Shown: positions 27,560 through 37,636 of the stretch, piece after piece
Layout of the letters: every line of letters starts with the position of its first letter
Numbering within the stretch: position 1 is the first letter of the stretch
Assembly: GCA_052387675.1 (NCBI GenBank)
Contig: JBQTIY010000011.1
Span: 1 to 64,000, forward strand
Reading direction: 5' to 3'
DNA length: 64,000 nucleotides
From: JBQTIY01 sp052387675
Lineage (GTDB): Bacteria > Planctomycetota > B15-G4
Notes under the pieces: model-generated
The model's database searches: none
Told to the model about the DNA's origin: nothing
Seen by the model: only the letters and a program-made list of their open reading frames with translations
Position numbers and translations under genes: made by a program

Positions 27560-29107
27560 ATGGCGCGCCAGTGTGGGGCAGCGAGCGAGCGAATCAAGCG
27601 CTGGGCAGGCTTGGCTTGCATGTGCCGGCCCGGCGAGGATCCTGAAGACTCCTGCTCCGGAGCGCTCATCCTGAACCCAACGGGTCGCATCGAACGGCCG
27701 GGCCTGCGCCCGGCGCTCATCGCACTTGTGAGCGCGGTCGTGCTGCTGAGCCAAGTGCCCAGGCTGGGCGGTGCCTTTACGGACGGACAGTCGGGCAATT
27801 GCGGCGCCATGTTCGCGCTCTTCGCGCGCAACGAGCAGGCGCTCGGCGGCTGGATGGCGACACGCGGGCTGCCCGTGCTGGATCCGGTGCCGCCGCCCAG
27901 CTTGGAGCAGGCTCAGGTCTACACGCATCATCCACCGGGACTGCCCTGGCTGATCATGGCCGCAGCGCGGCTGCCCCTGCCGATCGAGACGGCTTCGCGC
28001 TGTGTCGCGCTGGCGTTGTTCCTGTGCACCTGCCTGCTGGCGGCTGATCTCACGGCACGCCTGGCTGGGCAACGCACGGGGCTGGCGGCTGGCTTGCTCT
28101 GTGCACTGCTCCCTGCAGGCTTGCACGACGGGCTCCTGGTGAACTACGAGACCGCGGCCCTGCCGGCGCTGCTGCTCCTGACGCGCTCACTGGTGGCCGG
28201 CACGGGCTCACCGTGGATGGCCGGCCTCGCCGCGGCGCTGACGGACTTCGTCGCACTGCTGCCGCTCGCCTGGGGCTGGCTGGCCTCGCCACGGCGACGC
28301 TGGCTTGTGGCGAGCCTCGCCGGCGCGGCGACGACAATCGTGCTTTGGCTCTGGACTGCCGCCGTGGCTCCCGGTGCTCCCGGTGCAGCGCTCGGTCAGG
28401 CGCTCGGCGCCAGCTTTCTCGCGCCTGAGTTCCGATGGGCCGCGTGGCTCGCTGCCATGGGCGCACACCTCACCACACTTTACGGCTGGGCCCTTGTGCC
28501 CGCAGTCCTCTCTCTGCTCTTGATCGGGCGTCGGTCGGTTCTGCAGCGCCGCGCGCTGCTGTGGCTCGTGGCCACGGGCGTGCTCAACGTGACTCTCTTT
28601 GCGCGGCATGCCATCGGACATGAGCACTTCAGCCTGCTCCTCTTGCCCGCCGTGGCGATCGGCACCGCCCTGCTGCTCGCTCCCAGTGACGAAGCCACCT
28701 CGCCGTCGTCGGCTGTGGGACTGCTGTTGCTGGTCGTGCTGCTGCTGCTCGGCTTGCAGCAGTATCGCCAGGAGGCACCCACGCGCAGTTTGACCAAGGA
28801 GGCGGTGCTAGCGGCACACTTCGCCTCAGCCACCCGCCTCGACGTCATCTACGTTCGCCCCGAAGGTGCCTCCCTTGTCTTCCTGCACAGCGCCCAACGG
28901 CATCTGAGTCACCGGTCGGTGGCTTCACTCGCCGAGGCCCAGGCCGCGGTTGCCGAGTATCGCGTGCGCTTTGCGCTGCCCGGTCTGCGCGGCGTCATCG
29001 CTTGGAGTCCGACCCACGCCGACTTGCCGCGACCCACCTGGCTAGCCGGACTGCCCGCCCTCTCGGTTGCGCAGGGCTGGCTCTTCTTCGAGCTGCCCGC
29101 GCCCTGA
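27560..29107 (+). CDS. GT-C-like polytopic membrane protein (probable glycosyltransferase)
   Basis: About 515 aa. One N-terminal helix (about 50-70) is followed by an extracytosolic loop with HHPPGLPWLIM (about 131-141), a pattern typical of PMT/ArnT/GT39-like proteins. About ten more helices follow, then a short soluble C-terminal domain (about 410-515). A start at 27620 gives 495 aa and is also possible; the frame remains open back into the mutase gene, where it reads as antisense noise. It diverges from the mutase gene with 39 bases between starts. No donor or acceptor can be assigned. Confidence 0.68.
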   Translation: MARQCGAASERIKRWAGLACMCRPGEDPEDSCSGALILNPTGRIERPGLRPALIALVSAVVLLSQVPRLGGAFTDGQSGNCGAMFALFARNEQALGGWMATRGLPVLDPVPPPSLEQAQVYTHHPPGLPWLIMAAARLPLPIETASRCVALALFLCTCLLAADLTARLAGQRTGLAAGLLCALLPAGLHDGLLVNYETAALPALLLLTRSLVAGTGSPWMAGLAAALTDFVALLPLAWGWLASPRRRWLVASLAGAATTIVLWLWTAAVAPGAPGAALGQALGASFLAPEFRWAAWLAAMGAHLTTLYGWALVPAVLSLLLIGRRSVLQRRALLWLVATGVLNVTLFARHAIGHEHFSLLLLPAVAIGTALLLAPSDEATSPSSAVGLLLLVVLLLLGLQQYRQEAPTRSLTKEAVLAAHFASATRLDVIYVRPEGASLVFLHSAQRHLSHRSVASLAEAQAAVAEYRVRFALPGLRGVIAWSPTHADLPRPTWLAGLPALSVAQGWLFFELPAP

Positions 29108-29113
29108 GGGGCT

Positions 29114-30016
29114 TCAGCCCTGGCCGCGCAGCATGGCGGCGAGCACGTGCCGCGCGATCTGCGGATTGCGGCGGAGCCGGCGCAGCGAGTAGGCGTGCCA
29201 GTCCCGTCCGTAGGGCACGTAGATGCGCACTGGATGTCCGGCCTGCTTCCAGGACTGAGCCTGCTCCGGACGCACACCCATGAGACATTGCAGTTCGTAG
29301 CGCGTGTGACCCTGCGCCTTGAGCCAAGGTGCGAGCTGCTGCACGAGCTCTCCATCGTGAGTGGCCAGTCCCACAAAGGCACCACCGGCGAGCAGCCGCT
29401 GGGCCAGGCGCAGGTAGCTGGCCGAGATATCGGCCCCCTCGGTCCAGGCGATGGCGGCGGGTTCCAGATAGATGCCTTTGACGAGGCGCACATCGAGACC
29501 AGGTCCCTCGGCGAGCAGCGCCTCGACATCGGCAGCCGTGCGGAAGAGGCGCGCCTGCAGCACGCAGCCTAGGTTGCGATGACGCGGCCGCAGCGCGCGA
29601 AAGACCGCCAGCGTGGCATCGATGGTGGGCGCATCCTCCATTTCAAAGCGCACTTTGCGGCTCTGCTCCGAGGCCGCCGTGCAGAGGTCGGCCAGCAGCC
29701 GGCTGCAAAGCGCTGGATCGAGCAGGAGTCCCAGGTGTGTCGGCTTGACCGAGAGCACGCAGGCCGGATCGATGCTGCGCAGCGAACCGAGCGCCCGGTG
29801 GTATTCCGCTGCCGCGGCTTCGGCCTGCGCAGCCGAGCGGATGTTCTCACCCAGCACATCGATGATCGTGCCGAAGCCTTCCTGGCGCAGCGCCGTGATG
29901 GCCTGCAGCGCATCGCGGAGTTCGTTGCCGGCCACGTAACGCCGAGCCACAGTCCAAAGCATGCGCTTGGGAATGAGCGGCAGCGAGACGCGCACGGCTC
30001 CATCGAACAGGCTCAC
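29114..30016 (-). CDS. Proline dehydrogenase (monofunctional)
   Basis: A 300-aa FAD-dependent (beta-alpha)8 barrel enzyme that oxidises proline to pyrroline-5-carboxylate on the membrane face. The C-terminal signature YVPYGRDWHAYSLRRLRRNP (266-285) contains the Arg pair that binds the proline carboxylate. LVKGIYLEP and ATHDGELV match other barrel strands. Length fits the short bacterial/PutB type, without the P5C dehydrogenase half of PutA. No P5C dehydrogenase lies nearby. One base separates it from the metallophosphoesterase gene, so it is the last gene of the 37.4-29.1 kb operon. Confidence 0.92.
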   Translation of the reverse strand: MSLFDGAVRVSLPLIPKRMLWTVARRYVAGNELRDALQAITALRQEGFGTIIDVLGENIRSAAQAEAAAAEYHRALGSLRSIDPACVLSVKPTHLGLLLDPALCSRLLADLCTAASEQSRKVRFEMEDAPTIDATLAVFRALRPRHRNLGCVLQARLFRTAADVEALLAEGPGLDVRLVKGIYLEPAAIAWTEGADISASYLRLAQRLLAGGAFVGLATHDGELVQQLAPWLKAQGHTRYELQCLMGVRPEQAQSWKQAGHPVRIYVPYGRDWHAYSLRRLRRNPQIARHVLAAMLRGQG

Positions 30017-30017
30017 G

Positions 30018-30776
30018 TTACTTGCCGATCTCCAGCCGCGCGGCGCACAGGTCGGGAATGTTGGGATTGTCGTAGATCTTGCGCTGTACGGTGGCGATGT
30101 CGTAATCGGTGCGCAAGAAGCGCACGAGCTGGTCTTCCACGATCACGCAGGAGGCGCGCGGGTCGCCGTCGCGCGGCTGTCCGACCGACCCCACATTGAT
30201 CACCGCTTTTTCGCCCTTCCACTCGTAGTGGTAGTCGAGCTGGCCGGGATCGCGGAACTGCAGGTCCTCTGTGAAGACACCGGGAAAGTGCGTGTGTCCC
30301 ACGAAGCAGGGGCCGTCGAGGTGCCGGAAGATGTCGCGGATCTTGTCCGGCACAAAGATGACATCGGTTTTCATGATGTATTCGTGGATCGGGTCGCGCG
30401 GACTGCCGTGGAACATGAGCCATTCGCCTTCACGGTGGCTGACCGGCAACTGCTCAATGAAACGCCAGCGCGCGCGCCGGGCCGAGCCCGAGAGCAGTGT
30501 CGGCCGCAGCAGGCGCCGGTTGTACTCAATGACTTGCCGCGCCACCGGATTGAAGTCGTGCGCGCCACGCACCAGAGCCTCATCGTGGTTGCCGCACAGC
30601 GTCAAGGCGCAGCGCTCCATGACCATGTCAATGCAGTGCTCGGGATCCGGTCCGTAGCCGACAACGTCGCCAAGGCACAGGATGCGTTCGACCTTCTCGC
30701 GCTGCAGCCGTGACAGCACGGCGCTGAGCGCCTCGATGTTGCTGTGGAGATCGGAGATGATCGCGAAGCGCGCCAT
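30018..30776 (-). CDS. Calcineurin-like metallophosphoesterase
   Basis: A 252-aa cytosolic phosphoesterase with the whole metal-binding set: SDLHSN (8-13), GDVVGYGP (36-43), CGNHDE (61-66), FHGSP, and GHTHFPG. A NVGSVGQPRDGDP loop follows. This pattern matches the YfcE/serine-threonine phosphatase-like subgroup of small bacterial phosphodiesterases. The substrate is unknown. Its start codon shares one base with the stop of the DHH phosphoesterase gene (TGATG), so both should be made in fixed ratio. Confidence 0.88.
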   Translation of the reverse strand: MARFAIISDLHSNIEALSAVLSRLQREKVERILCLGDVVGYGPDPEHCIDMVMERCALTLCGNHDEALVRGAHDFNPVARQVIEYNRRLLRPTLLSGSARRARWRFIEQLPVSHREGEWLMFHGSPRDPIHEYIMKTDVIFVPDKIRDIFRHLDGPCFVGHTHFPGVFTEDLQFRDPGQLDYHYEWKGEKAVINVGSVGQPRDGDPRASCVIVEDQLVRFLRTDYDIATVQRKIYDNPNIPDLCAARLEIGK

Positions 30777-31780
30777 CAGCTTGGCCCAAGGCGCTGACGG
30801 ATGTCGGCGACCAGCGCCATGCGCTGGACTTCCGCGTCCGGCGCGGCCAGGGTCGTACCCGCCGCCTGCGTGTGTCCGCCGCCGCCGAAGCGCCTGGCCA
30901 CGGCGTTCACGTCGAGGTCGCCACGCGAGCGCAGGCTCACCGACACCGTGCTATCAGGCTGCTCGGTGAACAGCGCCACCGCCTCGATCTTGCCGGCCGA
31001 ACGCAGGACATCCAGGATCGGATCCGTGTCGAGTCGATCGACACCAAGCTCGCGGACCAGTTCCTTGCGAATCACGAACCAGGCGAAGCGACCGCCGCAC
31101 TCCTCGTGCACGCCCCGCGTGACGTGCCCCAGCAGCCGGAGCAGCGGCATCGAACTGGACTGGTAGATCGCGCGATGGATGCCGTGCACGTCCAGGCGAT
31201 GAGCGGCCAGTTCGCCAGCCAGTTGGAGCACCCCATCATTGGTGTTGGCGTAGCGGAACCAGCCCGTGTCGGTGCAGAGCGACACGAAGACACTCTCGGC
31301 GATCTCATGATCGACGCGCCCGCCGACATGGCGAATGTACTCCCACACAATGCGCCCGGTGGCCGTGGCGGTGGCGTCAAGCACGTTGAGGTCAGCCGGC
31401 CCTTCATGCTCGCAAGGGTGGTGGTCGATGCAGGCGGTCCGAACTCCCGCTGCCGCGACGACCTCACCAAGGGGCCCCAGGCGTGCCAGGGCAGACAGGT
31501 CGCACATCACGAAGAGTGCGGCGGATTGCACGAGGGCGTCGTGCCGGCTCGGCTCGTAGACCTGGTAGTGCTTGGCGAAGTCCATGAAGTCGTAGCGCGA
31601 ATTGAGTGTCTCGGGCAGCAGCGCGAGGACCTCCACTCCTTCAAGTTCGAGATGCCTGCGGAGGGCGCCGACGGCGCCGACGGCGTCGCCATCGGCGCGG
31701 GTGTGCCCCGCGACGATGACGCGCCCAGCCTGCTTGAGGAGCGCCCGCAACTCGTCGAAACGGGCCGCCAACATCGACAT
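30776..31780 (-). CDS. DHH/DHHA1 family phosphoesterase (NrnA-like)
   Basis: A 334-aa protein. HTRADGDAVGA (26-36) is the N-terminal metal motif, DHH (119-121) names the family, and the C-terminal DHHA1 domain carries FGGGGHTQAAG (about 303-313). NrnA-type enzymes degrade 2-5 nt RNA (nanoRNA) and dephosphorylate pAp or cyclic dinucleotide products in the cytosol. The start was placed at ATG 31780 (31774 is a second in-frame ATG), since the open frame beyond overlaps the amidohydrolase gene. Next to a metallophosphoesterase, it may form a nucleotide-recycling pair. Confidence 0.88.
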   Translation of the reverse strand: MSMLAARFDELRALLKQAGRVIVAGHTRADGDAVGAVGALRRHLELEGVEVLALLPETLNSRYDFMDFAKHYQVYEPSRHDALVQSAALFVMCDLSALARLGPLGEVVAAAGVRTACIDHHPCEHEGPADLNVLDATATATGRIVWEYIRHVGGRVDHEIAESVFVSLCTDTGWFRYANTNDGVLQLAGELAAHRLDVHGIHRAIYQSSSMPLLRLLGHVTRGVHEECGGRFAWFVIRKELVRELGVDRLDTDPILDVLRSAGKIEAVALFTEQPDSTVSVSLRSRGDLDVNAVARRFGGGGHTQAAGTTLAAPDAEVQRMALVADIRQRLGPS

Positions 31781-31790
31781 GCGAGGAACC

Positions 31791-33056
31791 CTAGCCCTGC
31801 CCTGGGAGCAAGTCAACGAAGGCGCCGAGTGTCTCAGTACAAGCACCGGGGCCAGGCACGAGACGGCCGGCATGAACAGTGAGCAAGGGCTGTGCTTCTG
31901 GCGAGCAGATCCAGGCTGCGAGAGCTGCACCGTCAAGCCTATCGAGATCGGCAGGGGCCGGTCCGAGCAGCAGACCATGCGCTTCGGCGCCGACGGTAAA
32001 GTCTGCCGGCGTAAGGGGCAGTCCTAATGCTCGGCGTCCGCCCACGGTGGCGCAACCCAGCAACTGTTGCGGAGCGAGATCCGGGCGATCGCGGTGTAGG
32101 CGCTGCAGTTCTGCCAGCAGGTCCACCCCTTGATTGCTTAATCCGGAGTCTGTCCCCAGCGCAACGTTGACTCCACGCGCCAGCAATTCACCCAGCCGAT
32201 GGGGTGGCCTGCCGAAATGAGCATGCGTGCCATGGCAATAGACCACGCTGCTGCCGTGCCGGTGCAGACGGCTCAGATCCTCCTCATCGAGATCATTGCC
32301 GTGAATCACGAGACAGCCGGCAGCGAGCAGCCCCGTGCGCTCGGCATAGGCGATGGGTCGCACGCCGGGCGGGCTGGCAAAGGGCCGGCCGCGGCCGATG
32401 ACGCGCAAGAAGTCCTCGAAGGGACCGTCGCCGCGCAGCAGGTAGCGAGTCTCTTCAGGAGTTTCGGCCAGATGCATCGCGAGTCGCAGGCCACGATGGC
32501 GTGCGGCCCGCACGATGTCAGGCAGCACTTCCGTAGCAACCGAGTAGGGCGCATGGGGTGAAAGGCCCACCACGGCTGAGCCTCCCAGGCGGTCGGCGAG
32601 CTTGAGGGCCTCTTGCAGCCGGGCTCTCGCCGAATCAGCCGCGACACCCACGATCTCTAAGTAGGACAGGCCCTGGACGTGCTCGCGCAAGCGCGCCTGC
32701 GTCGCGAGTCCCCCACTGGCATCGATATCACCGATAGCGGTGACGCCTCGGCAGGCTAGGTCGAGAGTTTGCTGACAGGCAGCCGGTGCGACGTCGCCTG
32801 CCTGGCCGCGAGCTGACCCGACACCGAGCAGCCACTCGGTGAAGTCGGTCGACGCTGGCAAGGCTGCGCCGCCAGCCAAGTCCAGGTGCGCATGCGCATT
32901 CACGAGACCAGGAACCAACACTCCATCGAGCAGTTCACGAGCCTCGTGTGCAGCTCTTAAACTCACAGTCCGGCCCTCGTCCAGCGTCCAGACGGCTCCG
33001 CGGGTGAGTTGGCCCGACGCGCTGAGCGCCGCTCGAACGGGCAACTCGAAGCGCAC
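31791..33056 (-). CDS. Amidohydrolase superfamily deaminase-like protein
   Basis: A 421-aa TIM-barrel metallohydrolase. It has NAHAHLDL (HxH metal ligands, about 54-61), MHLAETPEE after strand 5, a His in the HGND segment and the GTDSGLSN aspartate motif. YCHGTHAHFGRPPHRL, then ARGVNVALGTDS, resembles the ATZ/TRZ group, including aminofutalosine deaminases of the menaquinone pathway. The usual CPxSN-like start of that loop is altered. The substrate is undecided. It sits 8 bases after the giant lipoprotein gene and 10 bases before the DHH gene. Confidence 0.8.
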   Translation of the reverse strand: MRFELPVRAALSASGQLTRGAVWTLDEGRTVSLRAAHEARELLDGVLVPGLVNAHAHLDLAGGAALPASTDFTEWLLGVGSARGQAGDVAPAACQQTLDLACRGVTAIGDIDASGGLATQARLREHVQGLSYLEIVGVAADSARARLQEALKLADRLGGSAVVGLSPHAPYSVATEVLPDIVRAARHRGLRLAMHLAETPEETRYLLRGDGPFEDFLRVIGRGRPFASPPGVRPIAYAERTGLLAAGCLVIHGNDLDEEDLSRLHRHGSSVVYCHGTHAHFGRPPHRLGELLARGVNVALGTDSGLSNQGVDLLAELQRLHRDRPDLAPQQLLGCATVGGRRALGLPLTPADFTVGAEAHGLLLGPAPADLDRLDGAALAAWICSPEAQPLLTVHAGRLVPGPGACTETLGAFVDLLPGQG

Positions 33057-33064
33057 GCAACGCC

Positions 33065-36000
33065 TCAGAAAGAGGAGTTGGAATAGATGAGATTCACGTC
33101 ATCGATGCGCACTTTCCGGAACTCCGTGAGTCCGGCATCGTGCACACCGTTAATGCGGAGGCGGAAGCGCACGAAAATGCGGCCGTCGTGGATGCCCAGC
33201 GGCGTCTCGGGCAGTAGGACTCCAAACGTGACCAGTGAGAGGCTGGCCCCGACGAGGAACGGATCCACGGTCGCCGGGTCGATGGTGCGAATGCGGCTGT
33301 CCACGGGATTTGTGGCGTGGACGAAGCTCAGGTTGGTTCCATCAAAGGCGAGGCCTGAAGGAACGACGGGCTCGAAGGCGGCATCGACCAGCGGGCTGAA
33401 CTTCTCGAGGCCCGTCGCCGATACACCCTCGAATCCTGGAGCCATGCTGATCTGGAACAAACGGCTCGACAGTGCGTCGGTGCACCAGAGCACTTGGCTC
33501 GCCGCGTCATGGGCCAGTCCCACGATCTCGATGTCGAGCGGCACCCCGTCGCGGGTGACGTCGAAGACAGCAGATGGAACCAAGGGCGCGTAATTCGTTG
33601 TCAGCGGACTGCCCGCCGTCGCATCGCGCGGCTCGAAGAGCAGCACTCGGTTAGCAACGTTGTCGGCGAAGGCCAGGCGATCAATCGGGGCCGGCAGGTA
33701 GGTCATGGCGCCATTCAAGGCGATGGGCAACGTGATCGTTCGGCGGAAGCCGGCGGTCGCGAGATGGATCACATGCACTCGGCGCGTGTCGCGCTCCAAC
33801 AAGAAGAGCTCGTCAGCGGCGCCGCCCGCGGCCATGGAGACGATGTTCAGCGTGGTCGAGCCGTTCGTCGGGATCACCGGCAGCAGCAGCTTCGGGACGC
33901 CCGCCGGGGCATAGGTTCCCGGCGTCAACCGATGCACCTGGTTCGTTTTCTCGCCCACGCTGTAGAGCACGACACCCGTCGCCGGGTCGAAGGCCAGCCC
34001 GACTCGCGCCGAGACGAGATCAGACACCTCGTAGAAAGTGTCGGTGACCTTGGTTGTGTCCAGGAAGCCGCTCTCGTTTGAGTCGACGGAATTGAACTCG
34101 ACCCGGAAAGGCGGATCGGTGAAACCGCCTGGGGCACTCGTGGTGCCGGCCACGCCGAAGCTCCAACTGAAAGGCTCGGTGATGCCGTCGTCCGTCGTGT
34201 CCGACAGATAGTTCACCGTCACGCTCTGGTACTCCGGATTGACGACGGCGGTCTGATAGAAGCGACTCTGTCCAACGCCCTGCGGCAGTCCCAGCATGCG
34301 ACCGAAGTTAGCCTGCCCAAAAACCGTCGGACCCGAGGGCGTGACGAGCGAAGTCAGTTGCGCCAGTGCAAGGTGCAGGTCATCGGCAAAGTTCTCTAGT
34401 CGCACGAATCCGGAACCACCGGCGCCACCTTTGGCTCCTCCCAGAAGTCCGCCGCCGCCGTCACCGCCCACGACAGAGATGACTGCTCCCTGGAAGAACT
34501 GAAAGATCTTTCCGGCTCGCACGACGATGTTGCCGCCCCCGCCTCCACCCCCGCCCGCGAACTCAGCCTGGACATCGGACACGATGCCACCGCCACCGCC
34601 CGTTGCCAGCAGCCGCGAAGCTGGGCCCAGTGTGAGTTCGCTGGCGACCTCGAGCAGGAGTGAGCCGCCGCCACCGCCACCGCCAGCACCTGGAGCCAGG
34701 GTCGGCAGGACCGTGACAGCCGACTTGACCGTGCCCGTGACCGAAACCCCGGTGCCACCCCCGCCTGCTCCGCCGATGTCTAGTCGCGGCGTGAGCAGGA
34801 AGTCGACGACACCGTTGATGGCCAGCGCCGGACCGTCGGGACCGGCGGGACCGCCCGGCGGACTCGTCAGCCCGATGTCGATCGCGTCGGCCAAGATCCG
34901 GCTGACGGTAAAGGTCAGGGTGCCAGCGTTGAAACTGACGACTTCAAACATCCAGCCATCGTTCGGTGAGTTCGGAATCAGCAGGCAGCCTGCCAGCACC
35001 GTGCCGCCCAATCCCGCGAGTGGCGTGCCAGCGGTCTGCGCCATAACTTCAAACGTTGTGTCGCTCAGCGCGCGACCCGTACCGGATATGGAGCCAAGCC
35101 CCCCCAGGGCACCCGCGGACTCATCGAGCGAGATGCCTCCCTGCCCGGCTTGGTTCACGGCCGGATTCGGGATGGGGCCGTCGCTCTGGCCAGTCGAACC
35201 GCCGAAGATGCCGCCGCCGCCGCCCGCTGCGCCACCCGTTGTGACGACGCCAGTGGCACCATTGTTGACCACCACGTACGGCTCGGCGCCGCGGCCACCA
35301 CGTTGCAGCGGCGTTGCATCCTGGCCCACCTCCCCGGCCAGTTTCCCCAGGAGGTAAACGTCCCCGGTGGACGCGATATTTGAGTTCCCGTTCCCGATGT
35401 TCTGCCCGGGCTGCGTCATCGCGCCTGTCGGCGGACTCGTGTCGACGGTGAGTGTGTCTCCGGCCGCCGACGTCACGACGAAGGTCGGATGATTCTCATC
35501 AATAGGTTGATTCAGCGTGCCTGTGTTGAAGGGGAAGTTGCCCACGCCCACGTTGGGCTGCAGCCGAATCTCCCCGTTGGCCAGGGCCGCCGCCAACTGG
35601 GGATCCGTGTTCAGGAATCCAAAGTTCTTCGTGACATCCGTCAGCGTGGAAGCCGTGAGGCCCGAACTCTTCCCTGTTACGCCCGTGAGCTTTCCATCGC
35701 TCGCATCGAAGTTGGGATCGCCCTGCACCAGAGGCAAGATGATGTTGCCGAGGGTGCTGTCAAGAAACAGGACATCGCCACCGTCGCCGCCATCTCCGGC
35801 GGCCTGCAGAGCACGACCTCCGGTCGCTCCCTGAGCCAAATAAGCCGCGAAGCCACCATCGAGCGGTGTTTCAGGCCGGACGAGAATCACGCCGGGCGGA
35901 CCACTGACATCGATCGTGCCGTTCACCTGAGCCTTGCCGGTACAACGCACGACGAGCGGCGCCCCCAAACCGTTCAGCGGATGGCCGGGGCTCTGCACCA

Positions 36001-37435
36001 GATACTCCGCAGGGTCCGGGATGCCATTTCCGTCGCGGTCAAAGAGCGGTCGCAGCGTCCACCCTACCGGCAGGGTCATCGTGGAGAAGTTGTAGCTGCG
36101 CGGCAGAATGCCGGCCGGAGTCGTCTCGACGGTCGGGAGCTGAACGACCTTCGCAAGAAAGTCGATCAGCGCGCCGGGCGGCAGCGTGGTCTCGCCGGGG
36201 TTCACCAGCGTACCCAGCGGATCGATGATGAAAGGCCCGTCCGATCCGGTGCCGCCACCTAAGACGGGCGCCAACGTCTTGAAGCCGGGGATGTCTGTGC
36301 TCGACCAGACCGCCGACGTCGTGACATTGTCTTCGAACGTCGTGTCATCGAAGGGCTCGGTGACCGAGTAAAGGGTCACGTCTGGGGCTCCGCTCACCTG
36401 CAGAGTGGCGGCCAGATCCGACGCGGGTGAACCGGTCACCGAGAACTTCGTATTTCCGGCTAGGTCGGCGACGGCAGAGGAGACTTCGACGAAGAGGAAG
36501 GCCCCTGGCGGATACGAGTTGAACAACGGCTTCCAGCGCACCAGGGTCAGGTTGCCCTGCTGCTTCAGGAAGGTGTACTGAGCCGGCACGGTCTTGGGCT
36601 GGAACACGGGTGGCGTGGCCGTGTTGATCGACACTTTGAGATTCGGACTGCTGTTATCCACCACGTTGATTACGGAGGTGGGAATGACGGCATCCTTGAA
36701 CACGAAGAGAATGTCCCGCGCCGGTGTCGAGTTGATCACGGGGATCGGCAGCGCTGCGAGGATCTCGACCTCGTTGGTGAAACTCGCGAGCACCTCCGGA
36801 ACCAAATCGAGATCCGCATCGAGATCCAGGAAGGTCGGCGGCAGGATGACGGCGCTGGGGTCATCGACGAAAAACGCGCGGACCTGCGGATAGCCTGAAT
36901 TGAAGTCGAAGGGCTGCGCTGGCGTCCGGAAGAAAAAGCTCGTCCCCGAATTGGCAATGGGCTCTGCGGCGGTTGAGGTGACGAATGTGCCCGACGCCGG
37001 GGCCGAGAAACTGATCTCGTAGAAGGCGTTGGCGACGAACCCAAAGTTGATTGAGTTACTTGTGAACTGAACAGTGGGGGTCAGCGTCACTGTCGCTCCC
37101 GAGACGCTGACATTGAGGCTCGCCAGAAGTCCCGCGGGCGCAGTCGCCTGACCGATCGGGTCGGCAATTGTCACGACCTTGATCGTCGCGGAGGTGGCCG
37201 AGGCGGGTGCCACATCCTTGCTGAAGGTCAGGCTGACCGGTGCGTTGATGCCCATGATCGGCCCACCCGTGGGACCGGACTGCACCCCGAACTGGCCGGG
37301 TCCCAGGGGCGGTCCGCCGCCGAAGGGTGGAGTCGTTGCCCCGCTGCCCCCACCGCCGCCACCTCCGCCCCCGCACCCGCTCAGGGCGAGCGCCGCGACG
37401 ACGATCAGCAGTCCGCGAAAGGGGGCCGTTGACAT
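33065..37435 (-). CDS. Giant Gly-rich surface lipoprotein, 1456 aa
   Basis: The signal peptide ends in the lipobox LALSGC (Cys21), followed directly by nine Gly and a Ser/Pro/Gly linker. Ig-like (SbsA-type) sequence covers about 60-170 (NAPVSLTFSKDVAPASA) and recurs later. A Gly-rich region (about 690-1110) alternates poly-Gly turns with short aliphatic strands such as GGGSLLLEVASELTLG, suggesting a beta-solenoid. A repeat region of beta-propeller character follows (about 1200-1400), and the C-terminus ends VRIDDVNLIYSNSSF. It is likely displayed on the outer surface. The start was chosen for the signal peptide; the frame stays open 152 codons upstream without meaning. It leads a five-gene operon. 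Confidence 0.82.
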   Translation of the reverse strand: MSTAPFRGLLIVVAALALSGCGGGGGGGGGSGATTPPFGGGPPLGPGQFGVQSGPTGGPIMGINAPVSLTFSKDVAPASATSATIKVVTIADPIGQATAPAGLLASLNVSVSGATVTLTPTVQFTSNSINFGFVANAFYEISFSAPASGTFVTSTAAEPIANSGTSFFFRTPAQPFDFNSGYPQVRAFFVDDPSAVILPPTFLDLDADLDLVPEVLASFTNEVEILAALPIPVINSTPARDILFVFKDAVIPTSVINVVDNSSPNLKVSINTATPPVFQPKTVPAQYTFLKQQGNLTLVRWKPLFNSYPPGAFLFVEVSSAVADLAGNTKFSVTGSPASDLAATLQVSGAPDVTLYSVTEPFDDTTFEDNVTTSAVWSSTDIPGFKTLAPVLGGGTGSDGPFIIDPLGTLVNPGETTLPPGALIDFLAKVVQLPTVETTPAGILPRSYNFSTMTLPVGWTLRPLFDRDGNGIPDPAEYLVQSPGHPLNGLGAPLVVRCTGKAQVNGTIDVSGPPGVILVRPETPLDGGFAAYLAQGATGGRALQAAGDGGDGGDVLFLDSTLGNIILPLVQGDPNFDASDGKLTGVTGKSSGLTASTLTDVTKNFGFLNTDPQLAAALANGEIRLQPNVGVGNFPFNTGTLNQPIDENHPTFVVTSAAGDTLTVDTSPPTGAMTQPGQNIGNGNSNIASTGDVYLLGKLAGEVGQDATPLQRGGRGAEPYVVVNNGATGVVTTGGAAGGGGGIFGGSTGQSDGPIPNPAVNQAGQGGISLDESAGALGGLGSISGTGRALSDTTFEVMAQTAGTPLAGLGGTVLAGCLLIPNSPNDGWMFEVVSFNAGTLTFTVSRILADAIDIGLTSPPGGPAGPDGPALAINGVVDFLLTPRLDIGGAGGGGTGVSVTGTVKSAVTVLPTLAPGAGGGGGGGSLLLEVASELTLGPASRLLATGGGGGIVSDVQAEFAGGGGGGGGNIVVRAGKIFQFFQGAVISVVGGDGGGGLLGGAKGGAGGSGFVRLENFADDLHLALAQLTSLVTPSGPTVFGQANFGRMLGLPQGVGQSRFYQTAVVNPEYQSVTVNYLSDTTDDGITEPFSWSFGVAGTTSAPGGFTDPPFRVEFNSVDSNESGFLDTTKVTDTFYEVSDLVSARVGLAFDPATGVVLYSVGEKTNQVHRLTPGTYAPAGVPKLLLPVIPTNGSTTLNIVSMAAGGAADELFLLERDTRRVHVIHLATAGFRRTITLPIALNGAMTYLPAPIDRLAFADNVANRVLLFEPRDATAGSPLTTNYAPLVPSAVFDVTRDGVPLDIEIVGLAHDAASQVLWCTDALSSRLFQISMAPGFEGVSATGLEKFSPLVDAAFEPVVPSGLAFDGTNLSFVHATNPVDSRIRTIDPATVDPFLVGASLSLVTFGVLLPETPLGIHDGRIFVRFRLRINGVHDAGLTEFRKVRIDDVNLIYSNSSF

Positions 37436-37636
37436 GGGGAAAGGGATAGCCGAAGTGAGGAACGGTGCGCCTGGGATCCGGGTGCCTGGGCTCTCAGATC
37501 GGGGTGAGCCGCGCACGCCTGACGAACCCATAGAATGCCATCTGAAGGACTCGCCTGCCCAGCCCCACAACCCAGGCCATGGGACCTGGTTCATGCCCCG
37601 GCACACCGCTTCTGGAGGGTGACTTCGGGGTGTGAG

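Noticed and set aside
34500..37400. Plus-strand open frames opposite the giant lipoprotein
   Set aside because: Pro-rich shadows caused by poly-Gly codons on the opposite strand.
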